Positions 57,442-63,667 of a stretch of 64,000 nucleotides of DNA are shown one piece after another. The notes under the pieces were generated by a model. It did no database searches. It worked only from the letters and a program-made list of their open reading frames with translations, and was not told the origin of the DNA. The stretch is from a virus: IMG/VR virus record IMGVR_UViG_3300048104_000741, positions 1-64,000 of that record; one strand, 5' to 3'. Position numbers and translations under genes: made by a program. The stretch's first letter is position 1, and every line of letters starts with the position of its first letter.

Positions 57442-57609
57442 ATGAAAATTAAAATACTATCAATTATAAAAAATACTATAAAATATATTACAAAAAATAT
57501 TATATCAAATAAAAAAAAGAACCAAGCGCAAAATAAAACAAATAAAAAAACTTTACGAATAACAAGAAATCAGTATGGATTTTTTTCAGTCGAAAATAAA
57601 GAAAAATAA
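57442..57609 (+). CDS. small very basic protein, 55 aa
   Basis: Lys/Asn/Ile-rich (KIKILSIIKNTIKYITKN) with almost no acidic residues until the end. In such AT-rich DNA a chance frame is possible, so support is modest. Confidence 0.3.
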   Translation: MKIKILSIIKNTIKYITKNIISNKKKNQAQNKTNKKTLRITRNQYGFFSVENKEK

Positions 57610-57640
57610 ATAATAATAGAATTAAATAAACAATTATAAT

Positions 57641-57750
57641 AAATAATAAAATATTTAAACTAAATAAATATAATAATAAATTCGCGCCAAATAACTAAAA
57701 ACAAATTTTAATAAAGTTAAATAATAAAATATTTGAAATAATAAAATATA
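57641..57750. repeat. AT-rich direct repeats, possible DNA-unwinding region
   Basis: The 16-mer AAATAATAAAATATTT occurs at 57641-57656 and 57719-57734, and its first 14 bases again at 57736-57749. The surrounding 57610-57790 is nearly all A/T except a CGCGCC island at 57683-57688. Such iterons in extreme AT DNA are compatible with an origin, but no initiator site is proven. Confidence 0.4.
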
Positions 57751-57791
57751 GAATCAAAATAATTAAACAAGAAATAAGTTAAAGTAATTTG

Positions 57792-57868
57792 GAGGGAGTA
57801 GCTCAGATGGATAGAGCATCTGCCTTCTAAGCAGAATGTCGTGAGTTCGAGTCTCACCTTCCTCGCCA
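57792..57868 (+). tRNA. trnR-UCU: tRNA-Arg (anticodon UCU)
   Basis: Full cloverleaf: acceptor GAGGGAG/CTTCCTC, D arm GCTC-AGATGGATA-GAGC, anticodon arm TCTGC-CTTCTAA-GCAGA giving UCU, T arm GTGAG-TTCGAGT-CTCAC, discriminator G and encoded CCA. Reads AGA, the expected frequent Arg codon in such AT-rich genes. Confidence 0.96.
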
Positions 57869-57923
57869 AATAATTAAACAAAATATTTTATATAATATAA
57901 AAGCAAATAATAAATAATAATGC

Positions 57924-57952
57924 TTGACATAATATAAAAAATTATTTAATGT
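57924..57952 (+). promoter_or_regulatory. sigma70-like promoter
   Basis: TTGACA (57924-57929), 17 nt, TAATGT (57947-57952); leader about 33 nt to ATG 57992, no Shine-Dalgarno. Confidence 0.68.
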
Positions 57953-57991
57953 TAAGACTCAAACAAAAATTAATCCAAATAATAAAACAAA

Positions 57992-58291
57992 ATGAGTTTA
58001 GCAAAAGAAATAAATAATAGATTAGATGAAATATTATATATGCGCAAAGAGATGGAACGCATGGAGACAGACCTAAAGGAGGGTGAACCCCTAAAGAATA
58101 TAACAACAGGCGAGAAGACAGACAAGGAGGGCGCAAAGAAGGTTGTCGAAGCAATGATCGACCAAATAAAGTCCGACCTATCCTCTCTTACCAACAAAGG
58201 TCAAAATGTAAGAGATATATTTACAAATAAGTATTATATAAATGACTTCATGCAAGATAGAGAGATACTAGAGAGCGCGCGAAATAATTAG
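57992..58291 (+). CDS. hypothetical helical protein, 99 aa
   Basis: Charged helices (EINNRLDEILYMRKEMERME), a GEPLKNITTGEKT loop and a second helical part. Higher GC in the middle than its AT-rich surroundings. Family unknown. Confidence 0.6.
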   Translation: MSLAKEINNRLDEILYMRKEMERMETDLKEGEPLKNITTGEKTDKEGAKKVVEAMIDQIKSDLSSLTNKGQNVRDIFTNKYYINDFMQDREILESARNN

Positions 58292-58324
58292 AAACAAAAT
58301 TTTTATATTTTAAATAAGTATATA

Positions 58325-58522
58325 TTATTTAATTTTATCAATTTTTTTAATTAATAATTTTCGTTCTGTAATAGGCATTTCTTTATATACTTTATATGCT
58401 ATACTCCTAGAGTTCATTAATCTCTGAAAGGGAGTGCCATTTACTTCGTAAAATAATAAAGAAGAATTAAAAAATTTGTGCGCCAAATACTTAACAATCT
58501 TTTCTTTATCTTTTCCTTCCAT
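58325..58522 (-). CDS. small basic minus-strand protein, 65 aa
   Basis: Lys-rich (KDKEKIVKYLAHKFFNSSLL). No family recognised. Lone minus-strand gene, as for the RHH gene at 29895; could be a regulator but no DNA-binding motif is clear. Confidence 0.45.
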   Translation of the reverse strand: MEGKDKEKIVKYLAHKFFNSSLLFYEVNGTPFQRLMNSRSIAYKVYKEMPITERKLLIKKIDKIK

Positions 58523-58636
58523 GCGTTGTAATACACTGCTGAAGCGGATCTTGAGGGAAATTATAAATAATTAAGTATAAAATAAATTAAAATTAAAATA
58601 AATTAATGTTAAATAATAAAATAAATTAAAAAATGC

Positions 58637-58665
58637 TTGACTTAGTCTGAGTATGGCGCTAGTAT
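58637..58665 (+). promoter_or_regulatory. sigma70-like promoter with conventional leader
   Basis: TTGACT (58637-58642), 17 nt, TAGTAT (58660-58665). The leader of about 38 nt contains ATCACACACAAAA and AAGGA 8 nt before ATG 58710. Confidence 0.7.
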
Positions 58666-58709
58666 GGTTCTATCAATCACATTAATCACACACAAAAAAA
58701 GGAAAAATA

Positions 58710-58898
58710 ATGAGTTTAGCAAAATCAGCAAGAGCAAGCGCAGTAATGAGTAAGGTAAAAGGAGGCGACCCTTTCGCTTTTACTCGTAGGTTCTTGGGTT
58801 ACAACGAGGCAAAAGAAGGTATATTAGCTCAACAAAGACAGGCTAGTATAAAACTACAAAAAATTCTGTTTAATAAAAAAGTGAGGGGGGTAGCATAA
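58710..58898 (+). CDS. hypothetical protein, 62 aa
   Basis: Ala/Ser/Lys-rich (SLAKSARASAVMSKVKGG), basic. It has a Shine-Dalgarno and CA-rich leader. Shares the opening MSLAK with the protein at 57992. Family unknown. Confidence 0.55.
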   Translation: MSLAKSARASAVMSKVKGGDPFAFTRRFLGYNEAKEGILAQQRQASIKLQKILFNKKVRGVA

Positions 58899-59137
58899 TG
58901 GATACAACAATAAAGCCTCTTAGTGATAAAGTTAGTATGTTTGCAACCAACGAAGAGTTGTATAACCAATTAACTCCAAAAGAAATTTCTTTAATTAAAT
59001 TAGTTAAAGCAGAAGAATTCCTAGAAGATTTATACGGATCAATAATATATCCACAGACACAGGATATGTTTCCGCCCAAAAATAGTTACAATAAAATAAA
59101 AGACTTATTAAAAGAACTGCGCCAATTAAATAAATAA
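58898..59137 (+). CDS. hypothetical protein, 79 aa
   Basis: Helical (LTPKEISLIKLVKAEEFLED) with a Tyr/Pro-rich middle. Shares one base with both neighbours. Family unknown. Confidence 0.55.
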   Translation: MDTTIKPLSDKVSMFATNEELYNQLTPKEISLIKLVKAEEFLEDLYGSIIYPQTQDMFPPKNSYNKIKDLLKELRQLNK

Positions 59138-59250
59138 TGAATAAACATACTTATAATAATAACTTTAAATATAAAGGACAATCAATAAACATACTAGTAT
59201 GGAATAAAGATTTTAATCCCTGGAAAACAAAATTAATACTTGACAAATAA
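59137..59250 (+). CDS. small basic protein, 37 aa
   Basis: TAATG overlap with the preceding stop. Asn/Lys/Tyr-rich (KHTYNNNFKYKGQSI). Its end holds the TTGACA of the next promoter. Confidence 0.4.
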   Translation: MNKHTYNNNFKYKGQSINILVWNKDFNPWKTKLILDK

Positions 59251-59268
59251 AAAATAAATTTATATAAT
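59240..59268 (+). promoter_or_regulatory. sigma70-like promoter
   Basis: TTGACA (59240-59245), 17 nt, perfect TATAAT (59263-59268), 12 nt to ATG 59281. Confidence 0.72.
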
Positions 59269-59280
59269 ATAAAACATAAT

Positions 59281-59583
59281 ATGAAATATATAATTATAAC
59301 TTGCTTAATACTATGCGGTTGCACCTCTCACATTTCCAAAAAACTTCCACCTGTTGAAGACACTTCTAAAAAACTTCCACCTCTTGCAGATGGTTATCAT
59401 AGACTCTTTGATAAGAATAGTGATAGATATGAAGATATTAGATGCATGAGAAATCCAAAAAAAACTTATGTAACGCATCAAGGGTGCATTATGTGTTGGA
59501 TAGGTGATGATTTGACGAGTGATTCGCGCGATCCTATAATTATGGATCTTAAATCTGGATACGGAAAACGAAAAAAGAAATAA
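59281..59583 (+). CDS. small lipoprotein with SKKLPP repeat
   Basis: 100 residues. Signal KYIIITCLILCGC with lipobox, then a tandem hexapeptide SKKLPP (twice), and a Cys-containing domain (GCIMCWIGDD). Expected to be lipidated. One base overlaps the next gene. Confidence 0.65.
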   Translation: MKYIIITCLILCGCTSHISKKLPPVEDTSKKLPPLADGYHRLFDKNSDRYEDIRCMRNPKKTYVTHQGCIMCWIGDDLTSDSRDPIIMDLKSGYGKRKKK

Positions 59584-59759
59584 TGAAATACATTTTAATT
59601 ACATTAATTTTTATTTGCAGTAGTTGCGCGAACAGGCAAACTGTATTCACGAAAGAATTAGATGGTTTCGACCACTCATGTCCTACTAAAGGTCATGGAG
59701 ATTGTTTCCTCTGTGATTCAAAAGACTTTCGGATAAAAAAATACTTGACAAATAAATAA
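59583..59759 (+). CDS. small lipoprotein, 58 aa
   Basis: Signal KYILITLIFICSSC with lipobox, then a Cys/His-containing mature part (HSCPTKGHGDCFLC) that could bind metal. It is paralogue-like to the lipoprotein immediately upstream (same MKYI start). Confidence 0.6.
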   Translation: MKYILITLIFICSSCANRQTVFTKELDGFDHSCPTKGHGDCFLCDSKDFRIKKYLTNK

Positions 59760-59773
59760 TAATATACTATAAT
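59745..59773 (+). promoter_or_regulatory. sigma70-like promoter, 9-nt gap
   Basis: TTGACA (59745-59750) inside the preceding gene, 17 nt, TATAAT (59768-59773), 9 nt, ATG 59783. Confidence 0.72.
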
Positions 59774-59782
59774 ACTAAACAT

Positions 59783-60037
59783 ATGACAAATACAAAAAAA
59801 TCAACCGCAATTAACTTTGCTTATTCAAGTTTAGGCTTTTTTGCCGTTTCATTTTTCATCTGCATTGTCTCCCAAGGTATTGGGGGTTATGGAATGCTTG
59901 CTTCTTGCCTCCTTGGTCTTGTGGCATTTGTACTTGGCTTAGTAGAAAAGAATGCTAAAGCATGGGGATTAGGCTTAATAGCCCCTGTTTTGTTCTTTGC
60001 TTTGGTTGTTATAGGTTTAGCAATGGGGATAAGATAA
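59783..60037 (+). CDS. small multi-span membrane protein
   Basis: 84 residues with about three hydrophobic segments (FFAVSFFICIVSQGIGGYG; LLGLVAFVLGLV; LGLIAPVLFFALVVIGLAMG). Resembles small inner-membrane DUF-type proteins; a holin or exclusion role is possible. Confidence 0.6.
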   Translation: MTNTKKSTAINFAYSSLGFFAVSFFICIVSQGIGGYGMLASCLLGLVAFVLGLVEKNAKAWGLGLIAPVLFFALVVIGLAMGIR

Positions 60038-60049
60038 ATAAAAAATAAC

Positions 60050-60078
60050 TTGACTTTTAACAAATAATAGAGTATACT
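60050..60078 (+). promoter_or_regulatory. strong promoter of the orphan RNA
   Basis: TTGACT (60050-60055), 17 nt, TATACT (60073-60078). Start near 60085. No gene follows for 450 nt. Confidence 0.8.
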
Positions 60079-60084
60079 ATATAA

Positions 60085-60497
60085 ATCATTGAGAAAGCTA
60101 AACTCAATTAAATCAAATAAGTTTTGATCTTTAACATTTTAATTTCTCACAGGTAGCCAATTATAACAATATAGTTTGGACTGAAAAACTACCTGTGAGT
60201 AACACTTTGGAAGGGCTTATAATCCTTCCTGTGGGTGACTGAGTAAGCCTGTGATGAGCGGGCTAAAGTATGCAGATCCCTGTGGTAGGGATGGTAGAGT
60301 CCAATCGGATGAGCCAAATGACAAATACCATGTCTAGTCTGTAGTACGAAGTAGGTACACCATGAACTGATGTTCATCCCGAAAAGTCGGAGGTATACAG
60401 TAGTCCTCCCCCACATCTATTTATCTATTGTCTTGTTCTATGTTTACCCCCTTGTGATTCCTGCGATATTCGCTAACGAATCACAAGGGGGTTTTTT
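60085..60497 (+). ncRNA. orphan structured RNA, about 410 nt
   Basis: No coding frame of note. Helices: ATTGAG/CTCAAT (60088-60108); an 11-bp perfect CTCACAGGTAG/CTACCTGTGAG (60146-60156 with 60189-60199); GGAAGG/CCTTCC (60209-60229); a multibranch domain closed by GACT/AGTC (60237-60240 with 60298-60301) holding AGCC/GGCT and ATCCCT-GTGGT-AGGGAT; ATGAAC-TGAT-GTTCAT (60362-60377); GGAGG/CCTCC (60389-60409); then the terminator. It has its own promoter and a much higher GC content than its surroundings. I cannot match it to RNase P, 6S, group I introns, GOLLD or ROOL by eye. Confidence 0.75.
60447..60497 (+). terminator. strong intrinsic terminator
   Basis: Perfect 14-bp stem CCCCCTTGTGATTC/GAATCACAAGGGGG, 17-nt loop, then TTTTTT. 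Ends the orphan RNA. Confidence 0.95.
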
Positions 60498-60499
60498 GT

Positions 60500-60528
60500 T
60501 TGACAAAATAAACGAGATCCGTCATACT
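60500..60528 (+). promoter_or_regulatory. leaderless-like promoter (7-nt gap)
   Basis: TTGACA (60500-60505), 17 nt, CATACT (60523-60528), 7 nt TATAAAC, ATG 60536. Confidence 0.65.
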
Positions 60529-60535
60529 TATAAAC

Positions 60536-60883
60536 ATGATAGGAATAAATATAAACGACAAAGAACAATCTTTTACCGAGCAAATAATGGCTGGAGATAA
60601 AACAATAGAGACGAGAAATTCAAAGTCTCTTCATCCTTATATAAATAAAGTAGTAGGTATAATAAGAACAGGTAAAGGTAAAGCTACATTAGTAGGGTAT
60701 ACAAAAATAAAAGAAGCAAAAAAATATAATAATAATTTTGATAAAGATTATAATAAACATTTAGTTGCCCCCGATTCTCCTTATCATGGTCAGGATAAAT
60801 GGGGATATATTTTAGTCGATTCATTTCGATGCGAGCCAAGATTAATTACCTCTAAAGGTATAGTTTCCCGAAAATTAGTTTGA
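60536..60883 (+). CDS. ASCH-domain-like protein
   Basis: 115 residues. EQIMAGDKTIETRNSKSLHPY is typical of ASCH/PUA-like domains (GxKTIExR), followed by KVVGIIRTGKGKATLVG and WGYILVDSF. ASCH proteins bind or edit RNA or nucleosides, e.g. N4-acetylcytidine hydrolase. It is encoded just after the orphan RNA, so an RNA link is possible. Confidence 0.7.
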   Translation: MIGININDKEQSFTEQIMAGDKTIETRNSKSLHPYINKVVGIIRTGKGKATLVGYTKIKEAKKYNNNFDKDYNKHLVAPDSPYHGQDKWGYILVDSFRCEPRLITSKGIVSRKLV

Positions 60884-60908
60884 CACATTAACCATTAACC
60901 GTTATAGT
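60880..60908 (+). promoter_or_regulatory. leaderless-type promoter
   Basis: TTGACA (60880-60885) contains the TGA stop of the ASCH gene; 17 nt; TATAGT (60903-60908); 6 nt ATACTC; ATG 60915. Confidence 0.75.
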
Positions 60909-60914
60909 ATACTC

Positions 60915-61214
60915 ATGATCAATACACTATTAAAAATTATATCTAAAGAACAATTCGGCTTTGTCGATTCTAACGACCTTAAGGTGATTGAGGAGGAGAT
61001 GCCCACCCTTCCATTGCTAATGCGTTTTGGAGCCTGTCGCGAGATCTCAGAAGCGTCTCTAGTTAAGACCATTATCTCGGAGAAGGAAGCAGCCGGAGAT
61101 TATATTCGAGATGTCTCTATTCCTGCGAGAGTATTAGACGCGATGTATGAAACTCCACCCATTCGCGGGTTTGAATCTGAGGTTAAAACTGCCATTGAAA
61201 CCTTAAGGGCGTAA
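60915..61214 (+). CDS. hypothetical protein, 99 aa
   Basis: Helical alpha/beta protein of higher GC than the neighbourhood (EVVKTIISEKEAAGD-like helix, YETPPIRGFESEVKTA). Predicted leaderless. No family recognised. Confidence 0.6.
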   Translation: MINTLLKIISKEQFGFVDSNDLKVIEEEMPTLPLLMRFGACREISEASLVKTIISEKEAAGDYIRDVSIPARVLDAMYETPPIRGFESEVKTAIETLRA

Positions 61215-61279
61215 TGGAGCTATTCTTTATTATTGCCTTTGCAATCATCCTCGGAATAAAACTCTTAAACGAAAATTAA
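61214..61279 (+). CDS. 21-residue membrane microprotein
   Basis: MELFFIIAFAIILGIKLLNEN: one span, start sharing the base of the preceding TAA. Same style as the microprotein at 13238 (both begin MEL). Confidence 0.4.
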   Translation: MELFFIIAFAIILGIKLLNEN

Positions 61280-61393
61280 TATATATAAATATAGTATACA
61301 GTATAATATAAAATACAAAATATAAAATAATATAAAAAGCAAAAAATATATGTATAAACAATAAATAAATAAAATTTTCTTATCATAATAATT

Positions 61394-61424
61394 CCCCTCG
61401 TTCCATTCGGAGCGGGGGTTTTTT
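61394..61424 (+). terminator. intrinsic terminator
   Basis: CCCC(T)CGTTCC pairs with GGAGCGGGGG (one bulge, one G-U) across an ATTC loop, followed by six T. Ends the 60915 operon. Confidence 0.88.
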
Positions 61425-61454
61425 ATTGACTTATTCTCTTGCTTTCATAAGTGG

Positions 61455-61548
61455 TTGAGTATTAGTGACTTACAGCTGGCGGCTGCCGGATTCCTAAGTT
61501 GATGATTATCAATTACTTAGCCAAGTTAAATTAATTTAACTTTTTTCT
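61455..61548 (+). ncRNA. possible small RNA
   Basis: A GC-richer island in a 300-nt gene-free gap. Hairpins CTGGC-GGCT-GCCGG (61476-61489) and CTAAGT/ACTTAG enclosing TGAT-GATT-ATCA (61494-61520) are followed by the palindrome AAGTTAAATTAATTTAACTT and a T run (61523-61546). A TTGACT lies at 61427 but the -10 is poor. The rest of 61280-61393 is low-complexity AT with nothing else seen. Confidence 0.4.
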
Positions 61549-61576
61549 TGCTATATTTGAAGAACTACCTTAGTAT
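61548..61576 (+). promoter_or_regulatory. leaderless-type promoter
   Basis: TTGCTA (61548-61553), 17 nt, TAGTAT (61571-61576), 6 nt GTATAT, ATG 61583. Confidence 0.62.
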
Positions 61577-61582
61577 GTATAT

Positions 61583-61984
61583 ATGATTAAGAGAAACCAA
61601 CACGACCCACGATACATCATCAAGTCAAACCGACCTGTTTATGTATACAAGAATCTTCACAAGGACTGCTGGTCAGTCAAGCAACACGGATTAGTCAAGG
61701 CTCATATCCCAAGAGATCATTCAATTGGAATGTGGGATTGCTATTTCCATGTTGATGTTAAGGGCAGAGAAAAGGTTCTTCGTGAGAAGCGGAAGAATGT
61801 TCATGCGTTTGTCAAGGGTTATCTTCAAGATGCAGAGAATGTAGACACCGATCTTCCCGCGACAGAGGTAACATATAATCCATATAAGTATGAGACTTTT
61901 GTTGACAAGAACACCGAAAAGTTTGTATACTATGCAGATCAAGTTTTACTACAACACAACCAAGTAACCGCCTACACAAGATGA
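61583..61984 (+). CDS. hypothetical protein, 133 aa
   Basis: Strand-rich with many His/Tyr/Lys (YVYKNLHKDCWSVKQHGLV). Contains KVLREKRKNVHAFVKGYL. This resembles small phage proteins of unknown role. Overlaps the next gene by 4 nt. Confidence 0.6.
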   Translation: MIKRNQHDPRYIIKSNRPVYVYKNLHKDCWSVKQHGLVKAHIPRDHSIGMWDCYFHVDVKGREKVLREKRKNVHAFVKGYLQDAENVDTDLPATEVTYNPYKYETFVDKNTEKFVYYADQVLLQHNQVTAYTR

Positions 61985-62178
61985 GAATAGAAGAAAGAAT
62001 GATAGACTATGCCCAAAAGTGGTATAAAGAAAACGACCTAGAGACAGAGAAAAAGAACGGAAACGATCTTTATCTTCGAGTCAATGACAATGTATTTACT
62101 GAAGTCTCACACTGCGACATCAGACAAAAAGCCATTTTATGGTTGCAATCAGAACTAGAAGGAGTTATGTATAATTAA
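61981..62178 (+). CDS. hypothetical protein, 65 aa
   Basis: Helical (EERMIDYAQKWYKENDLETE). Family unknown. The next start abuts its stop. Confidence 0.55.
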   Translation: MRIEERMIDYAQKWYKENDLETEKKNGNDLYLRVNDNVFTEVSHCDIRQKAILWLQSELEGVMYN

Positions 62179-62382
62179 ATGAAAGAAGAATTAAATGCAA
62201 TTAAACATTCTATTGACGGACTCAGCGATGAAATGCTAGAACATCGCAGACACGCTAATATGGATGACCTTGTTAAAGTTATGAAAAGCATTAACGAAAA
62301 CCTCTACTCAATCACATTTGCTCTTGAGGATTTGGCTAAAGAGAAAAAGATGCAAAACGAGTTGACAGTCGCACTAAAATAG
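62179..62382 (+). CDS. hypothetical helical protein, 67 aa
   Basis: Two predicted helices (LNAIKHSIDGLSDEMLEHRR; VMKSINENLYSITFALEDL). Family unknown. The next promoter's -35 is inside its end. Confidence 0.55.
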   Translation: MKEELNAIKHSIDGLSDEMLEHRRHANMDDLVKVMKSINENLYSITFALEDLAKEKKMQNELTVALK

Positions 62383-62390
62383 TTTAGTTT
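62362..62390 (+). promoter_or_regulatory. leaderless-type promoter
   Basis: TTGACA (62362-62367), 17 nt, TAGTTT (62385-62390), 6 nt TATATT, ATG 62397. Confidence 0.72.
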
Positions 62391-62396
62391 TATATT

Positions 62397-62570
62397 ATGA
62401 AACAATTATTAGTTAAAGTTCCCGTGTCACAATGCATTCAAGAAGTCCTCGACTATATTCAGTATAGCGAAATGGAGGGCGAAGTGGATCCGACAGATTC
62501 GTGGTACACCACATATCAATCACTACAAGAGTTGCAAGAGAAAGTTCTTGATGAAGAAGAAATGTCTTGA
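62397..62570 (+). CDS. hypothetical acidic protein, 57 aa
   Basis: Acidic (MEGEVDPTDSWYTTYQSLQE). Predicted leaderless, promoter register exact. Its TGA is in the following TTGACA. Confidence 0.55.
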   Translation: MKQLLVKVPVSQCIQEVLDYIQYSEMEGEVDPTDSWYTTYQSLQELQEKVLDEEEMS

Positions 62571-62595
62571 CACAATTATTCATTTAGTATAGTTT
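62567..62595 (+). promoter_or_regulatory. leaderless-type promoter
   Basis: TTGACA (62567-62572) contains the preceding stop; 17 nt; TAGTTT (62590-62595); 6 nt TATATT; ATG 62602. Nearly the same -10 and junction as the promoter at 62362. Confidence 0.74.
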
Positions 62596-62601
62596 TATAT
62601 T

Positions 62602-62769
62602 ATGGAAGAAACAATAGACATCACACCAAAATGGACAGCAGTCGTTAGAATATTAACTGAAGTGCTGAAAAGCCCAAATGCCGGAAATGCAGATAAGCAA
62701 AATGCCACCAATGAATTGCTAAAACTTGCAAAGATCGTGGACGATCAAAACGAAAGAGCAAAACAATGA
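62602..62769 (+). CDS. hypothetical protein, 55 aa
   Basis: Helical (WTAVVRILTEVLKSPNAGNA). Predicted leaderless. ATGA overlap with the next gene. Confidence 0.55.
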   Translation: MEETIDITPKWTAVVRILTEVLKSPNAGNADKQNATNELLKLAKIVDDQNERAKQ

Positions 62770-62999
62770 CACAAGCAAAGATAAGAGAAACCATTCTAGA
62801 CATAGTCAGAGGAGAAATGGCATATGCCGATCCAATGTCCAAAGTATGCCTAGAGCAACATGAACGCCATCCTGAAAAGTTTCCACTTGGTAGCACTTTT
62901 CAGTCCGCAGAAGAAGTTTTAGAAGATATTGTTTTAAGCTTGACCTCATTGCAAAATGAGCTTAGGATAGAATCATCTTTTCAATCAGCACAACTATAA
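62766..62999 (+). CDS. hypothetical protein, 77 aa
   Basis: Helical acidic protein (IRETILDIVRGEMAYADPMS). Family unknown. Confidence 0.55.
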   Translation: MTQAKIRETILDIVRGEMAYADPMSKVCLEQHERHPEKFPLGSTFQSAEEVLEDIVLSLTSLQNELRIESSFQSAQL

Positions 63000-63013
63000 A
63001 CACAAGGAACAAC

Positions 63014-63235
63014 ATGACAAAAGCACAGATAGAATCAAGAGTAGAAGGATGGAATTGGAACATGAACATCTTCGAGATATACGATGAACTCAGAGATGGG
63101 CATACAGGAGAAGAGCAAGAGCAACTTTTAACTCATGCATATAATTATTTCAATAACGATGTAATGATTAAAGAGCTTGCGAATCATTTTTGCGTAACTA
63201 TTCATACAGACGAAGACTCACCGATACCTTGCTAA
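63014..63235 (+). CDS. hypothetical protein, 73 aa
   Basis: AAGGA precedes the ATG by 5 nt. Helical acidic protein (WNMNIFEIYDELRDGHTGEE). Family unknown. Confidence 0.55.
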   Translation: MTKAQIESRVEGWNWNMNIFEIYDELRDGHTGEEQEQLLTHAYNYFNNDVMIKELANHFCVTIHTDEDSPIPC

Positions 63236-63236
63236 A

Positions 63237-63422
63237 ATGAAGATGACAGAGATAAACATAAGAAACGAAAACATAATCCCTCAAGGTCAACATCTTGCCG
63301 TGATCGAAAGAAGCGATTTCTATAAGGACGACTACGATCAAGCTCTTATTCTTTATGGATGGGATGAGGTTGGGACATTTGAATCAGAGTTTAAAGATCC
63401 GATTTATGTTTTTATTTCTTGA
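63237..63422 (+). CDS. hypothetical protein, 61 aa
   Basis: Alpha/beta protein (QHLAVIERSDFYKDDYDQAL). A second ATG two codons in is possible. Its TGA is part of the next -35 box. Confidence 0.55.
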   Translation: MKMTEINIRNENIIPQGQHLAVIERSDFYKDDYDQALILYGWDEVGTFESEFKDPIYVFIS

Positions 63423-63446
63423 CATCATCTAAAAAACCTACATAAT
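63419..63446 (+). promoter_or_regulatory. leaderless-like promoter (7-nt gap)
   Basis: TTGACA (63419-63424) containing the preceding stop, 16 nt, CATAAT (63441-63446), 7 nt, ATG 63454. Confidence 0.62.
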
Positions 63447-63453
63447 TAAAATC

Positions 63454-63666
63454 ATGAACAACTACATAGAAGCAGTATGCGAAGGCAAACCACTTGACCT
63501 TCCTAATTATAACGAAAATTCAGAGCAATGGGAGATTTACTTTGAGGAGTCAGCGACACCTTATCACCCATACGATCAAAGAGATTTACTCGCAGTAAGT
63601 TTCGATTCAGCACAAGAAGCTTGCGACGCTTATAATTTCTACAACACGAGAGGAGAAAGCAAATAA
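63454..63666 (+). CDS. hypothetical protein, 70 aa
   Basis: Acidic, Tyr/Pro-rich (EESATPYHPYDQRDLLAVSF) then a helix (SAQEACDAYNFY). Family unknown. Confidence 0.58.
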   Translation: MNNYIEAVCEGKPLDLPNYNENSEQWEIYFEESATPYHPYDQRDLLAVSFDSAQEACDAYNFYNTRGESK

Positions 63667-63667
63667 C

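Noticed and set aside
60085-60497. Group I intron or hammerhead ribozyme
   Set aside because: The AGAGTCC-like stretch recalls intron core S, but no matching P/Q/R set, flanking exons or CUGANGA core was found.
60189-60600. Open frames on both strands through the orphan RNA (60189-60416 minus, 60370-60600 plus)
   Set aside because: The region is explained by dense helices, a promoter and a terminator; the frames cross the terminator and lack ribosome sites.
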